In this document: positions 35,172-46,600 of the stretch, one piece after another
Position numbering within the stretch: the first letter of the stretch is position 1
Layout: the number at the start of each line of letters is the position of its first letter
NCBI GenBank assembly: GCA_030159075.1
Contig: BROG01000245.1
Coordinates: 400,501-464,500 of the forward strand
Length of the DNA: 64,000 bases
Direction: 5' to 3'
Source: Atrina japonica
Lineage: Eukaryota > Mollusca > Bivalvia > Pterioida > Pinnidae
Translations under genes and position numbers: made by a program
Notes under the pieces: generated by a model
Seen by the model: the letters and a program-made list of their open reading frames with translations, nothing else
Databases searched by the model: none
Told to the model about the DNA's origin: nothing

Positions 35172-38100
35172 TCCATTGGTGTCCTATGGAACTGGATGGT
35201 GTTTTAAGTTTCGTTCGCATCTGTCCGTCAGTCAGTCTGGTTAAGACAATGGTGAAAGTTTTGTAATTGTTCAACATTTACTTGGTTGTATTATTTGCTT
35301 TTAGTCTTAAGACTAATCAGCATACAAATACACAATACAAAATACATCAGTCAACATATATACATACAAATACACAATACAAAATACATCAGTCAACATA
35401 TATACATACAAATACACAATACAAAATACATCAGTCAACATATATACAAACAAATACACAATACAAAATACATCAGTCAACATATATACATACAAATACA
35501 CAATACAAAATACATCAGTCAACATATATACATACAAATACACAATACAAAATACATCAGTCAACATATATACATACAAATACACAATACAAAATACATC
35601 AGTCAACATATATACATACAAATACACAATACAAAATACATCAGTCAACATATATACATACAAATACACAATACAAAATACATCAGTCAACATATATACA
35701 TACAAATACACAATACAAAATACATCAGTCAACATATATACATAAAATGATAAGTACAAGTGAGTAGAGTGTTACTATGGAGGTGTAGACAAAATCTATT
35801 GATCTTAATTTTAAGGCTTTAACAAAAAATTCAGATAAATTACACAATGCTTTCTTTTTCTTCATTGAAAACAATTGAATATAAAAAATCTCTAGGATGT
35901 CCAGGATATAAGTAAAAATCTCGTAATAAATGGACAAACACGGACCTCTTGCAATCAAGAGGTGGGACCAGGTGGCATGGAGGAGTAACCATCCCCTGTC
36001 GAGCGGTCACACCCGCCGTGAGTCCACAATCAAATCAAAATGAAATACGTGAGGAACGAATCCTCGTCATAACTGGTACAGACGTCTCAACAACCGCCAT
36101 CGAACAGGTAACTAAAAATTTCACTTAGTGAAACAGAGTGATCCCGACCGTAAAATTTGCGGAACGTTGACATCAAACGCGGTTTTCGATATCCCTGTGT
36201 CAATAATCTGTCAGTGAGTAGTTTACCTCTGTTTATGAAATGTTCATATGTTGAACACGCCCTGGCATATCGGATCCATATGTGGGTGATTGTGGAAAAT
36301 TATTATTTATATGTGGAAATTTTACGATGGGAAAGCCGAAATCGTCGCGTTTGTCGTATAACTTAGTCGTTAATATCCCGACTGTGTCTAGAGTTAGTTA
36401 AATGTTTAAATATGAAGCGTGTGCTTGATTCTGTTGTATCTTTAATTTCTAGTTCGCTGGGATATATCGCATTGACATATATATGAAAATTGTCATCATT
36501 ATTTGACAAATCGTCGTCGATACATCTAAATGTCAAATTAAAGAACACCGCTAACTTTTTCTTCTTTTGATTCTGCAGTTTCTGAACGAATTCTGCTTCG
36601 TATCAATAAAGGAACAGGTCAGCCAATAAATGATCTATGGTAATAGTATTTTCTAATATATAATGATCGTAGATATAGATACAAGGGTAGACCAAAATAA
36701 AATGAAATTCGTCTTCTAGTTCATTTCAAATACATTTTTACAAACGCGTTCTCTTCTTACCACATTTGTTTTTCTACCTTTTTCAATATCAAGTTCACGT
36801 GAAGATAATCGGAATTCACACAGTATATATTTGAAAGAATCTGGAAAAGGTTTTCGGAGATAATGTTACATGAAAAAGGTGTCAGGTAAGTATTTGTATA
36901 AAACAAATTAGGTGATGCTTCAAAATAACCGTCATAGTTCCCCTGATATAAGACATGTATTGATTAATCAATCCTCACAGAATGCGCGTCAGTTCCTTAT
37001 ATGGGATTGGACTGGGTGCGGGGTATAGGATCCATCTGAATAAGCACTTTATCTAATCTGTATTATTATCGAAATAATTCTTTTTTTGTAACCACGGCGA
37101 ATGCACATTTAAAATGATTTCACGTTTATGGGATGTGTATAGATTTATTAATGCGCCAAGAGTTATTGTCTCATTTAGTTTTAGGAAGATAATTTTAATG
37201 TATTCATTTTAACTTTATATAGTTTTGATCGCTAAACACATTCGACATAATGGTAAACAAACATTTGATATTAATCCTGTTTTCATAAGCGACAAAGTGA
37301 AAAATCAAGGTAAGCTGAAATTAAAAACAAAAATATATTTGTAACAGTTGACAAACGGTTTACTTTCTTTATTATCCAGATGTTTTCAATACTGCGTAGT
37401 AGTAGAACATTTATCTTAAGAGAAGTAGGCTTAAGAGCTATTGTAGGTATGTAGACCACGGCATTCAATATACTCTGGAGTTAATGCGATTTCCTCCTTA
37501 TCAAGATTATGCAAAGATACTCAAATGTTAACGTCGTAATCATTTATAGTCTTCCTTTAAGTAAAAAGTCACGAGAAATATGAATTTAAATAAAACATTG
37601 AATTTAGATAAAATAATTACATGTATATATATCAGATGATGATGATGATTTGTGCGTGCGCGTGCGCGCGCGCGTGTGTGTATGTGTGTGTTTGGAACAT
37701 AAGGCCGGGTTTATCATTGAAAGTGAACCTACGAAACTTTAATTTTAAAAGTACGGAACCATATAGTGCCAAATAGATTTTTATTATGCATGGCGTATTA
37801 AGTTAAAATTAACACTTTTTTAATCTTTTTATCCAAATAAAAAACACACCAAATAGCACGACTTGAGCATGTCCTGATCATTTGTGATTGAAGACAAGGC
37901 TGTCCTGCAAGAGTACCTTTGTAGAGCAATTTATTAATGCACTTTTAAAATTCCCTTTCTCTTTTTATACACATTCAGGTGTTTTGCTCAGATATCTGTT
38001 GATTGATATTAACAACAAAAAAGACTTACCTGTAATTTTACACCTGATAATTAATAACCAATTCTATAGCGTGTACCCTTCCTTCAAACGAGTATTTAAC

Positions 38101-40755
38101 ACAAAATTCTGATAACAATGATATTTGTAAACAAGATATTAAAATATCTTGTCATTAAGTTTTATAGAAAACGTGAAATGACAGTTTAAATGCAGTGAAC
38201 ACGGAAAACGGATCCGAATACAATAGATTGTCCCTAGTCACACACAGCAGGAGCTCTTAGTTGGTAAAAAGGGCGTATAGGTTTCAACCAGAAAATGAAT
38301 AAGCGTTTATATATTTTATACCAGTTTTGTTTATAAACAACCGTTCTGTTATAGATTTCTACTTGTGGAATTTAGATCAAACAAAATTATTATCAAAAAA
38401 CATCACATTTTATCTTACCTCTTACCTCTATCATTTCCCCATTATTTATTCATTTCTGAATTACATGTACATATGGTATGCTTCTCATATGCCAAATCTA
38501 TAGGCATTATTTACTGCATCATTTATTTATTCAAGTATTTTTTTTTTATTTATTTACTTATCTGTTTATTCATTTATTTACTTATTTATTTACACGTGGA
38601 TTTTTTTTTTTTGTTATTTTATTGATTATTTATTTATTTCTCTACATGTATTTATTTATTTTACTTATTTATCATTTAATTACTTATTTATTGATTTATT
38701 TTATTTATTTATCATTTAATTATTTATTTATTTGATTATTTGATATGATTTGTTGTGGGTTTTTTTTCTAAATTTATATACTTATTTATTTAATTATTTA
38801 CATATTTATTTATTCATTCATTCATTTATTCGTCATTCATTTTCTGTGCGGTTGCTTTATTGAAAAACAAAAGTAATGTACACCCTAAATATCCTATAAA
38901 TCAATGAATGGAATTCAAAATTCGGAGTACTTAAAGAAATAAATAAATATTTTGAATTAAAAACTAGATGCATCAAAACTTATTATGAACGCTCGCAAAA
39001 AAATTTACCTGTTGCCTTGTGTTCCTTGGATTAATGAGTCAATACATTTTATTTAAAAGTTGAGATATTTTATAGTGAAATTATTTTAACCTACTATTAG
39101 TACACAGAGGCTACGCCAAATTCAATTACATGTACTTTTATTTACTCCGGGATAACATACAGTATTTTTATATTTCCCCGGGTTTATTGCTTTAATAAAC
39201 AAAACGATATTTGGTTTTGAATTTTGACCAAGTCATGGACCTGCTTCTTTTTTATCACAATGGGGTTTGGATGTCGGGAATTGACGTTGTCGTTTGTGAC
39301 GATGTTGTATCGTAGATGTTGTCGCTAGAGCCGTATCCGCTGTTGTGTTGTAACGAACGGGGTGAGGGAATTTTGGCGAGAAGAAGAGTAAGAATCGGTG
39401 TGTGTGTCACGCTGTGGGCCGTAAATAGTGAGAGTGTCGTATTCTCTCTGGTCCACCAAAATACAACTCCAGGAAGAACACTGTATAAGTTGATCCGTTT
39501 TTATTGTGAAACCGCAACAATGGATTTGTAAATCACAACAAATAACAATAAATGCGAATAGTCCGTAATGATGAGTAATAAATAATAAGTCCAAAACATT
39601 GAATAAAAAGTTATAAGTCCTGGATGAAAGTAGAAGGCAAGTTGGATATATGACCCGTAGTATACGTGGTCTCCAAAAACAAAGTAACGAGTCGGTGTTA
39701 TCGGTAGTGTGTCTGATGTCCGAACTGATGAATTAAAATTTTACATCAATATCTAAGAGAAAGTGTTAACAAGTCTTAAAGTAATTGCAAAGTAAATACA
39801 AAATTAATCTTTGGTAGATGTACATAAAGATCAGCGATATATAAAGCTAATATTAGCTTTATATATCGCTGATAAAGATATAATCTGAAACAATTATCTA
39901 AATGCCTTGCAGACAATTGTACTTAGAGGCATTTTACCCGGGAAGTGAGTCCATTGTGTAATTAAACCTACTGTTCAAAGTGTCACTAAATCTTAGTACA
40001 GGTAACTAGAATTTGTATAAACAAGCTGTCAATTTGAATTAAATAATGCATGTGAAAAATAGAAAAATAATTTTGTTTTCAAAAGTCCAGAAATGATGAA
40101 AATAAAAATGTCTGAAGTCCAGGATTGGTATACATCACCTTGTAAATCAAATGATCTCCTCGTGATTCGTTCTCGATCCACCACTGCATTGTTATGTGGG
40201 TCTATGTGATCATTATTACATTCAATATTCGTGAAATATTCGTAAAATCACGTGGTTAATTAGTGTGACATTGTAATGATACATTCAAGACTCACCACTG
40301 CACGGAATTTGACGGAAGATTTAGTCCTGATATGTTCCAAGTTCTGTTAGTGCATTATAATTATGGCACTCAAGATATAGAGGATATTTGCTAATTTTTA
40401 GATTAATGTATTTATATCATCACGTGAGGCAGAAAAATGATATTTAAATATATATTCTTCTGTCTAACAAGATTGGTAAATCCTGATATTTCACTACCAG
40501 AAATGTGATAGACATTGGGTATCAGTAAATCCACGTGGTATTTGGAGTGCCTTCGTCGTGGTTCTAGAGGCACTACTACATTACCATGTGGTTCTATATC
40601 ATATTGTATACGTGAAATGTCCGTACTTGGATAATGACACGATAAACAAAACAAACATAATTTACTATTAAAAAAATGAAAAATTTCTTACCTGTAGTCG
40701 AAACCGCTATCAAGATGAAAAGTGTAAAAATAATTCTGATTAATTTACTGGACAT
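29588..40755 (-). CDS. Single-CUB-domain type I membrane protein, five exons, complete
   Basis: Exons (transcript order): 40755-40692, 34739-34649, 33261-33131, 32016-31855 and 29730-29588 (stop TGA). They total 591 nt, 196 aa. All junctions are GT/AG and in phase. Residues 1-21 (MSSKLIRIIFTLFILIAVST) are a signal peptide. A CUB domain (about 32-147) follows: LTSPNYPASY, FTWTI, IKVRVLDSELEYSLGC, FFDYVNIYDG, HGSMATWCG, NTIIVNFETD and YRGFSLEFWA. Then comes a transmembrane helix at about 164-187 (YVLLGLGLGLFLILAVALIG) and a nine-residue basic tail (RKYLVTKKV). CUB domains mediate extracellular binding. The Glu/Asp residues usual in Ca2+-binding CUBs appear kept. Only Cys86 and Cys108 are present, so the first of the two usual disulphides is missing. 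I do not recognise a named orthologue. The 6-kb first intron is full of repeats. Confidence 0.88.
30535..30725. repeat. Minisatellite built on 'ATTAAGGTGGTTGGT'
   Basis: Irregular tandem copies of a unit of about 15-27 bp (ACATTAAGGTGGTTGGTG) fill about 190 bp of intron 4 of the CUB gene. Confidence 0.9.
30880..31400. repeat. Purine-rich imperfect repeat with inverted end
   Basis: About a dozen diverged copies of 'GAAGATTGAAATCACCGAAA' fill 30880-31180. The complement of this motif recurs at 31353-31400 (TTTCGGTTATTTCAATCTTC), so the region can fold back. Confidence 0.75.
31539..31826 (-). mobile_element. tRNA-derived SINE with 13-bp target-site duplication
   Basis: On the minus strand the head (31826 downward) reads as a tRNA, possibly Gln-like: box A 'TGGCTCAGTCGG', loop CTCTGGA and box B 'GAGTTCGAGTCC'. 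A body with 'GGCACGTTAAAGAACCCTC' follows, then a 3' domain 'TTCTTGAGTGGGACGTTAAA' and a (CAAA)n tail. It is flanked by AACTAAAATAAAG at 31526-31538 and 31827-31839. It lies in intron 4 of the CUB gene, in sense orientation, and begins about 29 bp from exon 4. Confidence 0.9.
33470..34285. repeat. 'TACTTGGCGAGAATTGG' minisatellite split by a Penelope-like fragment
   Basis: Imperfect units of about 18-25 bp (GGTACTTGGTGATAACAGGT; TACTTGGCGAGCATTGG) occur at 33470-33645 and again at 34100-34285, either side of the retroelement fragment. It lies in intron 2 of the CUB gene. Confidence 0.75.
33655..34095 (+). mobile_element. Penelope-like element, RT C-terminus joined to tail family B
   Basis: An open segment encodes 'QLIRYARACSSYEYFILRAK' and 'FKKFYGRYGDLVKHYEAPLS', homologous to the RT C-terminus at 18270-18450. 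It runs directly into the family B tail (GGTATGGCATGCCGGCAGAA, CACCTGGTCTTATCCCGTTT). This shows that the family B tails belong to a sister lineage of the same retroelement. Confidence 0.85.
35076..35168. repeat. (CT)n microsatellite
   Basis: About 92 bp of uninterrupted CT in intron 1 of the CUB gene. Confidence 0.98.
35321..35744. repeat. Minisatellite, 42-bp unit, 10 copies
   Basis: The unit begins 'CATACAAATACACAATACAA' and ends 'ATCAGTCAACATATATA'. Copies are almost identical. Because 42 is a multiple of three, long repetitive open frames arise on both strands; these are not considered genes. Confidence 0.98.
35880..36640 (-). mobile_element. Penelope-like element, 3' half (family A), internally deleted
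   Basis: On the minus strand it contains 'YPSELEIKDTTESSTR' and a decayed motif C, 'FRCIDDDLSNN' (about 36545-36500). The 'CCCTGGCATATCGG' region and the complete family A tail follow. Segments between the YDKRDD and ARACSTYE regions are shortened. It lies in intron 1 of the CUB gene. Confidence 0.82.
36641..38500. other. Intron 1 of the CUB gene, no further feature
   Basis: AT-rich, with a short (GT/GC)n patch at 37653-37690. The open frames are short and show no similarity that I recognise. Confidence 0.4.
38515..38830. repeat. (TTTA)n-rich low-complexity tract
   Basis: About 300 bp dominated by ATTTATTTA, TTACTTATT and CATTTATT, with poly-T runs. Hydrophobic open frames here are an artefact of the composition. 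Confidence 0.9.
39830..39873. repeat. Perfect 44-bp palindrome without spacer
   Basis: The left half 'TCAGCGATATATAAAGCTAA' plus T (39831-39851) is followed at once by its exact reverse complement. One more flanking base on each side also pairs. It lies in intron 1 of the CUB gene. Confidence 0.95.
40120..40650. repeat. Two diverged direct repeats upstream of CUB exon 1
   Basis: Blocks at about 40125-40280 and 40480-40645 share the order 'CACTGCATTGTTATGTGGGT' / 'ACTACATTACCATGTGGTTC', then 'TTCGTGAAATATTCGT' / 'TACGTGAAATGTCCGT'. They lie in intron 1 just downstream of the signal-peptide exon. Confidence 0.45.
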
Positions 40756-42235
40756 TTTCGCCTTCACAGAGCGCCGGATTTTCTGTTTCCAATTTGACGT
40801 AAGACATGTGTTGTGTGTAAATGGTTTTTAAATAATACATGTATATATACACCTTGATTTAAGACAATCACCTATGTATTGTCCAGCAGGTTTAAACTTG
40901 ACCGTTGTGACAAAAATCAAATCCCACTATGGAACTAAACTGTGCTAATTTGTAGTTAAGTTTTCACCTGTATAAATTACTTCAGTCATTTTAAACATGC
41001 AAATGTATTTTAATTTTCAGCTCAGGTTTAGAATAATTTACGAGTCTCTCCTGATGGATGAACACAAACAACAAAACTTATTATGTTGTAAAAGGATTAA
41101 GTATTTAGTATACATGTAGTGTATGGGTGATTTAATCGCTTTTATGCAGGTGATTTTTTCTACTCAAGGCGACGTTAAAATAATTGTTTATGTATGTAAA
41201 AGTTAATTATTGTGAAAATAGATAAGATAATGTTAAAAACACACATGAAATAATGGTTCATGACTTGTCATATGTGTTATAAAGATTTTGAACTCCAAGT
41301 GACAACATGGTATAGCTTCAAGTAGAGTGAAATATTCAGTTAAAATCCAAAATACATGTACCTATATAAAAAGTAATATTATTTTGCTACAGAGAAATGT
41401 AATCTATACATATTTTAAATGTGTCGATTTTCAGCTAGGCTAAACATGTTTTCAGAGAGAGAGAGCATATGTATTATATGACGTATTTAATTATTATGAC
41501 AATAAATTATGTAAATGTTTACATTTACAGCGCAACTAAAATTGATTTTCTCATTTTCTTCGTCGATAATTTTAATTCAATGTATCTAGGCGCGTAAATA
41601 GTATGTATAATTAATAAACAATCATATATAATTAATCCAGATACAGATATTCTTAAAAAGGTCGCCTGGAAATCAATACTATTATTGTTATTGCTAGCTA
41701 TGTCTTAAACAGACCATCAACACGTGCATTTTCTGTACTTATTTTGGCGGAGTACTGAAAATCGCATAATTACTATTGGTCCGAGTATTCCGAGGGGTTA
41801 TAAATCAGAACTGTCACCATCTTTAACAATATTGGTGATTGCAAGTGAAAATTTGACGTCAATCGTAAATTAGCACGCACTTAAAACAAACTATTGGTAG
41901 ATACTGCAAATAAACAAACAATTCATTATAAACTACGAAGGAAAAATAAAATGTTCAATAAAAACTAAAATAATGATCAATATGCTGACTGCTACACATT
42001 AAGTACAAATAGGCCTACATGTACACGTACAGAGTGAAAAAAGCGAAAGGTAATGTACCCCCCCCCCCTGTTATATTGAAAATGTTAAACATTATACAAG
42101 CTAGTAAAGTCCAGTTCATATGAACTGTCGAATCTCGTGAAACTTCTCTTGAGTTGGACGGGTCTGAAGGACGGAGAAGAAAATGCCCTTCCTATAAAGT
42201 TCGTCTTAAACGAAAAGTGAGTAGAATCATCCGTA
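40756..42235. other. Upstream region of the CUB gene, no feature recognised
   Basis: On the minus strand this should contain the promoter of the CUB gene. No convincing core promoter element, ORF or repeat is seen, apart from a poly-C run at 42058-42068. Confidence 0.35.
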
Positions 42236-42239
42236 CGAT

Positions 42240-42450
42240 TATCAAAGAGTCACTCAGCCCCGTCAAGTTATTTCGAAAGGTTTCCATGTGACATTTCCGC
42301 CGGATGTGGCATGCTGAAAGGGGACGTTGAATCCTTCCGGACACCTGGTCACATCCAGTTTTGGATTCGCAATTGTTCTTCGTGTTGAGACCATTTTCGT
42401 AGTCTAGTGAACATGAAGTTTCGATTATCCATTGTTACTTTTTCATTTTT
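42240..42450 (+). mobile_element. Penelope-like element, 3' tail (family B)
   Basis: It shares 'GGTTTCCATGTGACATTTCC', 'GGATGTGGCATGCTG', 'CACCTGGTCACATCCAGTTT' and 'AATTGTTCTTCGTGTTGAGA' with the other family B tails. It is solitary, with no RT attached. Confidence 0.8.
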
Positions 42451-42769
42451 ACTTTGAAAGAAAGTCTTATTCATGTGAAAATCTGCACCATTTCTACCCA
42501 TGTTCTCTAATCATAGTCATGACTAATTTCATGCACATGATAACGTGAGGGCTAATCCTGCTAACTTCTTTGACATCATATCAAAGAGCGTAATCGACTA
42601 AAAAGTAAGTTATTAATGGAGATAGATCAATAGCCGGTGTAAATTGTTATTTCCTAGTGTAATTATCGTATTCTTAATATTCATTGCAAATAATTTGCTT
42701 AATCACCACAAACAATATAAATACGCGTATTTGAATAATTGTCTTTAATAAATTGATATAAATGTTCAC

Positions 42770-43335
42770 ATATTCACCGGCCTTAGGTTTAGACATTCAC
42801 CATTTCTAGGTTTAGACATTCACATGCTTCGAGTATAGACATTCACCGGCTTTAAGATTAGACATTTCACTAGCAAATAACGTGTATACATTCATCAGCT
42901 TTAAGTTCGGGCATTCGATCATTGTTAAGTTCACCATCAAATAACTTAAGATGTTCACCAGCTTTAAGTAGACGTATATACAAGCTTTAAGTACAGATAA
43001 TCACCAGCTTCAAGTAGACGTATATACCAGCTTTAAGTATAGATACTCACCAGCTTTAAGTAAACGTTTTTTACCAGCTTTAAGTTAAGACATTTACCAG
43101 CTTTCAAGTAGAGATATATTCACCATATTTAAGTTTAGACATTCACCAGCTTTTAAGTAGAGATATATTCACCATGTTTAAGTTTAGACATTCACCAGCT
43201 TTAATTATGGATATTCGACAGCTTTAAGTAGATAAATTCACCAGCTTTAAGTAGAAACATTCACCTGCTTTAAGTAGAAACATTCACCAGCTTTAAGTAG
43301 AAACATTCGCCAGCTTTAAATGACTATAAACATTC
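42770..43335. repeat. Minisatellite, unit about 21 bp
   Basis: Degenerate copies of 'CATTCACCAGCTTTAAGTAG' run for about 560 bp, most regular at 43190-43320. It stands about 270 bp before the large satellite but has an unrelated unit. Confidence 0.88.
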
Positions 43336-43601
43336 ACAATTTTCAAGTACTCACAAGTATCAATTTAGTAAAATGATGCAATGCTTTTTGTGAATTAATC
43401 AACTATGATCATATTCATTTTAAAATAACTTATTACGCTAATCATATTCAATACCACCCAACACTAACAGAACTTAAATGTGTACACTGAATAATTAATA
43501 GAAGTATATTTCAACATTTACTGCAATTCATAAAATATTTAAAGGTTTCAACAAATATTTCTGATTTTTTACTACTTAGATTGATGTACAACAATAAATT
43601 T

Positions 43602-46600
43602 CAGATATCGACTGGCATAATAGTTCTTATATCCCTATATAGTTTGTGAATATGAGATATCGACTGGCATAATAGTTCTCATATTCCTATATAGTTTGTG
43701 AATATGAGATATCGACTGGCATAATAGTTCTTATATTCCTATATATAGTTTGTGAATATGAGATATCGACTGTCATAATAGTTCTTATATCCCTATATAG
43801 TTTGTGAATATGAGATATCGACTGGCATAATAGTTCTTATATTCCTATATAGTTTGTGAATATGAGATATCGACTGGCATAATAGTTCTTATATCCCTAT
43901 ATAGTTTGTGAATATGATATATCAACTGGCATAATAGTTCTTATATTCCTATATAGTTTGTGAATATGAGATATCGACTGGCATAATAGTTCTTATATCC
44001 CTGTATAGTTTGTGAATATGAGATATCGACTGGCATAATAGTTCTTATATCCCTATATAGTTTGTGAATATGAGATATCGACTGGCATAATAGTTCTTAT
44101 ATCCCTATATAGTTTGTGAATATGAGATATCGACTGGCATAATAGTTCTTATATTCCTATATAGTTTGTGAATATGAGATATCGACTGGCATAATAGTTC
44201 TTATATTCCTATATAGTTTGTGAATATGAGATATCGACTGGCATAATAGTTCTTATATCCCTATATAGTTTGTGAATATGATAGTCCTTATATCCCTATA
44301 TAGTTTGTGAATATGAGATATCGACTGGCATAATAGTCCTTATATTCCTGTATAGTTTGTAAATATGAGATATCGACTGGCATAATAGTTCTTATATCCC
44401 TGTATAGTTTGTAAATATGAGATATCGACTGGCATAATAGTCCTTATATTCCTATATAGTTTGTAAATATGAGATATCGACTGGCATAATAGTCCTTATA
44501 TTCCTATATAGTTTGTGAATATGAGATATCGACTGGCATAATAGTCCTTATATCCCTATATAGTTTGTGAATATGAGATATCGACTGGCATAATAGTTCT
44601 TATATCCCTATATAGTTTGTGAATATGAGATATCGACTGGCATAATAGTTCTTATATCCCTATATAGTTTGTGAATATGAGATATCGACTGGCATAATAG
44701 TTCTTATATCCCTATATAGTTTATGAATATGAGATATCGACTGGCATAATACTTCTTATATTCCTATATAGTTTGTGAATATGAGATATCGACTGGCATA
44801 ATACTTCTTATATCCCTATATAGTTTGTGAATATGAGATATCGACTGGCATAATACTTCTTATATTCCTATATAGTTTGTGAATATGAGATATCGACTGG
44901 CATAATAGTTCTTACATTCCTATATAGTTTGTGAATATGAGATATCGACTGGCATAATAGTTCTTATATCCCTATATAGTTTGTGAATATGAGATATCGA
45001 CTGGCATAATAGTCCTTATATCCCTATATAGTTTGTGAATATGAGATATCGACTGGCATAATAGTTCTTATATCCCTATATAGTTTGTGAATATGAGATA
45101 TCGACTGGCATAATAGTCCTTATATCCCTATATGGTTTGTGAATATGAGATATCGACTGGCATAATAGTCCTTATATCCCTATATAGTTTGTGAATATGA
45201 GATATCGACTGGCATAATAGTCCTTATATCCCTATATAGTTTGTGAATATGAGATATCGACTGGCATAAAAGTCCTTATATCCCTATATAGTTTGTGAAT
45301 ATAAGATATCGACTGGCATAATAGTCCTTATATTCCTATATAGTTTGTGAATATGAGATATCGACTGGCATAATAGTTCTTATATCCCTATATAGTTTGT
45401 GAATATGAGATATCGACTGGCATAATAGTTCTTATATTCCTATATAGTTTGTGAATATGAGATATCGACTGGCATAATAGTTCTTATATCCCTATATAGT
45501 TTGTGAATATGAGATATCGACTGGCATAATAGTCCTTATATCCCTATATAGTTTTGTTAATATGAGATATCGACTGGCATAATAGTTCTTATATATCCCT
45601 ATATAGTTTGTTAATATGAGATATCGACTGGCATAATAGTCTTATATTCCTATATAGTTTGTGAATATGAGATATCGACTGGCATAAATAGTTCTTATAT
45701 CCCTATATATAGTTTGTGAATATGAGATATCGACTGGCATAATAGTCCTTATATCCCTATATAGTTTGTGAATATGAGATATCGACTGGCATAAAAGTCC
45801 TTATATCCCTATATAGTTTGTGAATATGAGATATCGACTGGCATAATAGTCCTTATATCCCTATATAGTTTGTGAATATGAGATATCGACTGGCATAATA
45901 GTTCTTATATTCCTATATAGTTTGTGAATATGAGATATCGACTGGCATAATAGTTCTTATATTCCTATATAGTTTGTGAATATGAGATATCGACTGGCAT
46001 AATAGTTCTTATAGTCCTTATGAGATCCCTATATATATTTGTGAATATGAGATATCGACTGGCATAATAGTCCTTATACCCCTATATAGTTTGTGAATAT
46101 GAGATATCGACTGGCATAATAGTCCTTATATCCCTATATAGTTTGTGAATATGAGATATGGACTGGCATAATAGTTCTTATATCCCTATATAGTTTGTGA
46201 ATATGAGATATGGACTGGCATAATAGTTCTTATATTCCTATATAGTTTGTGAATATGAGATATCGACTGGCATAATAGTTCTTATATTCCTATATAGTTT
46301 GTGAATATGAGATATCGACTGGCATAATAGTTCATATATCCCTATATAGTTTGTGAATATGAGATATGGACTGGCATAATAGTTCTTATATCCCTATATA
46401 GTTTGTGAATATGAGATATGGACTGCCATAATAGTTCTTATATCCCTATATAGTTTGTGAATATGAGATATGGACTGCCATAATAGTTCTTATATCCCTA
46501 TATAGTTTGTGAATATGAGATATGGACTGCCATAATAGTTCTTATATCCCTATATAGTTTGTGAATATGAGATATGGACTGCCATAATAGTTCTTATATC

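Noticed and set aside
35267..35767. Open frames of 148-166 codons on both strands with a 14-residue repeat
   Set aside because: They are translations of a 42-bp minisatellite. The period is divisible by three, so frames stay open on both strands. No start context, domain or flanking coding sequence supports a gene.
38365..38735. Hydrophobic frames resembling membrane proteins
   Set aside because: They are produced by the TTTA-rich low-complexity tract. No conserved motifs or splice structure.
39316..39594. Overlapping open frames on both strands, possible gene or LTR fragment
   Set aside because: They have no recognisable domain, no LTR ends and no primer-binding site. They lie within the first intron of the CUB gene.
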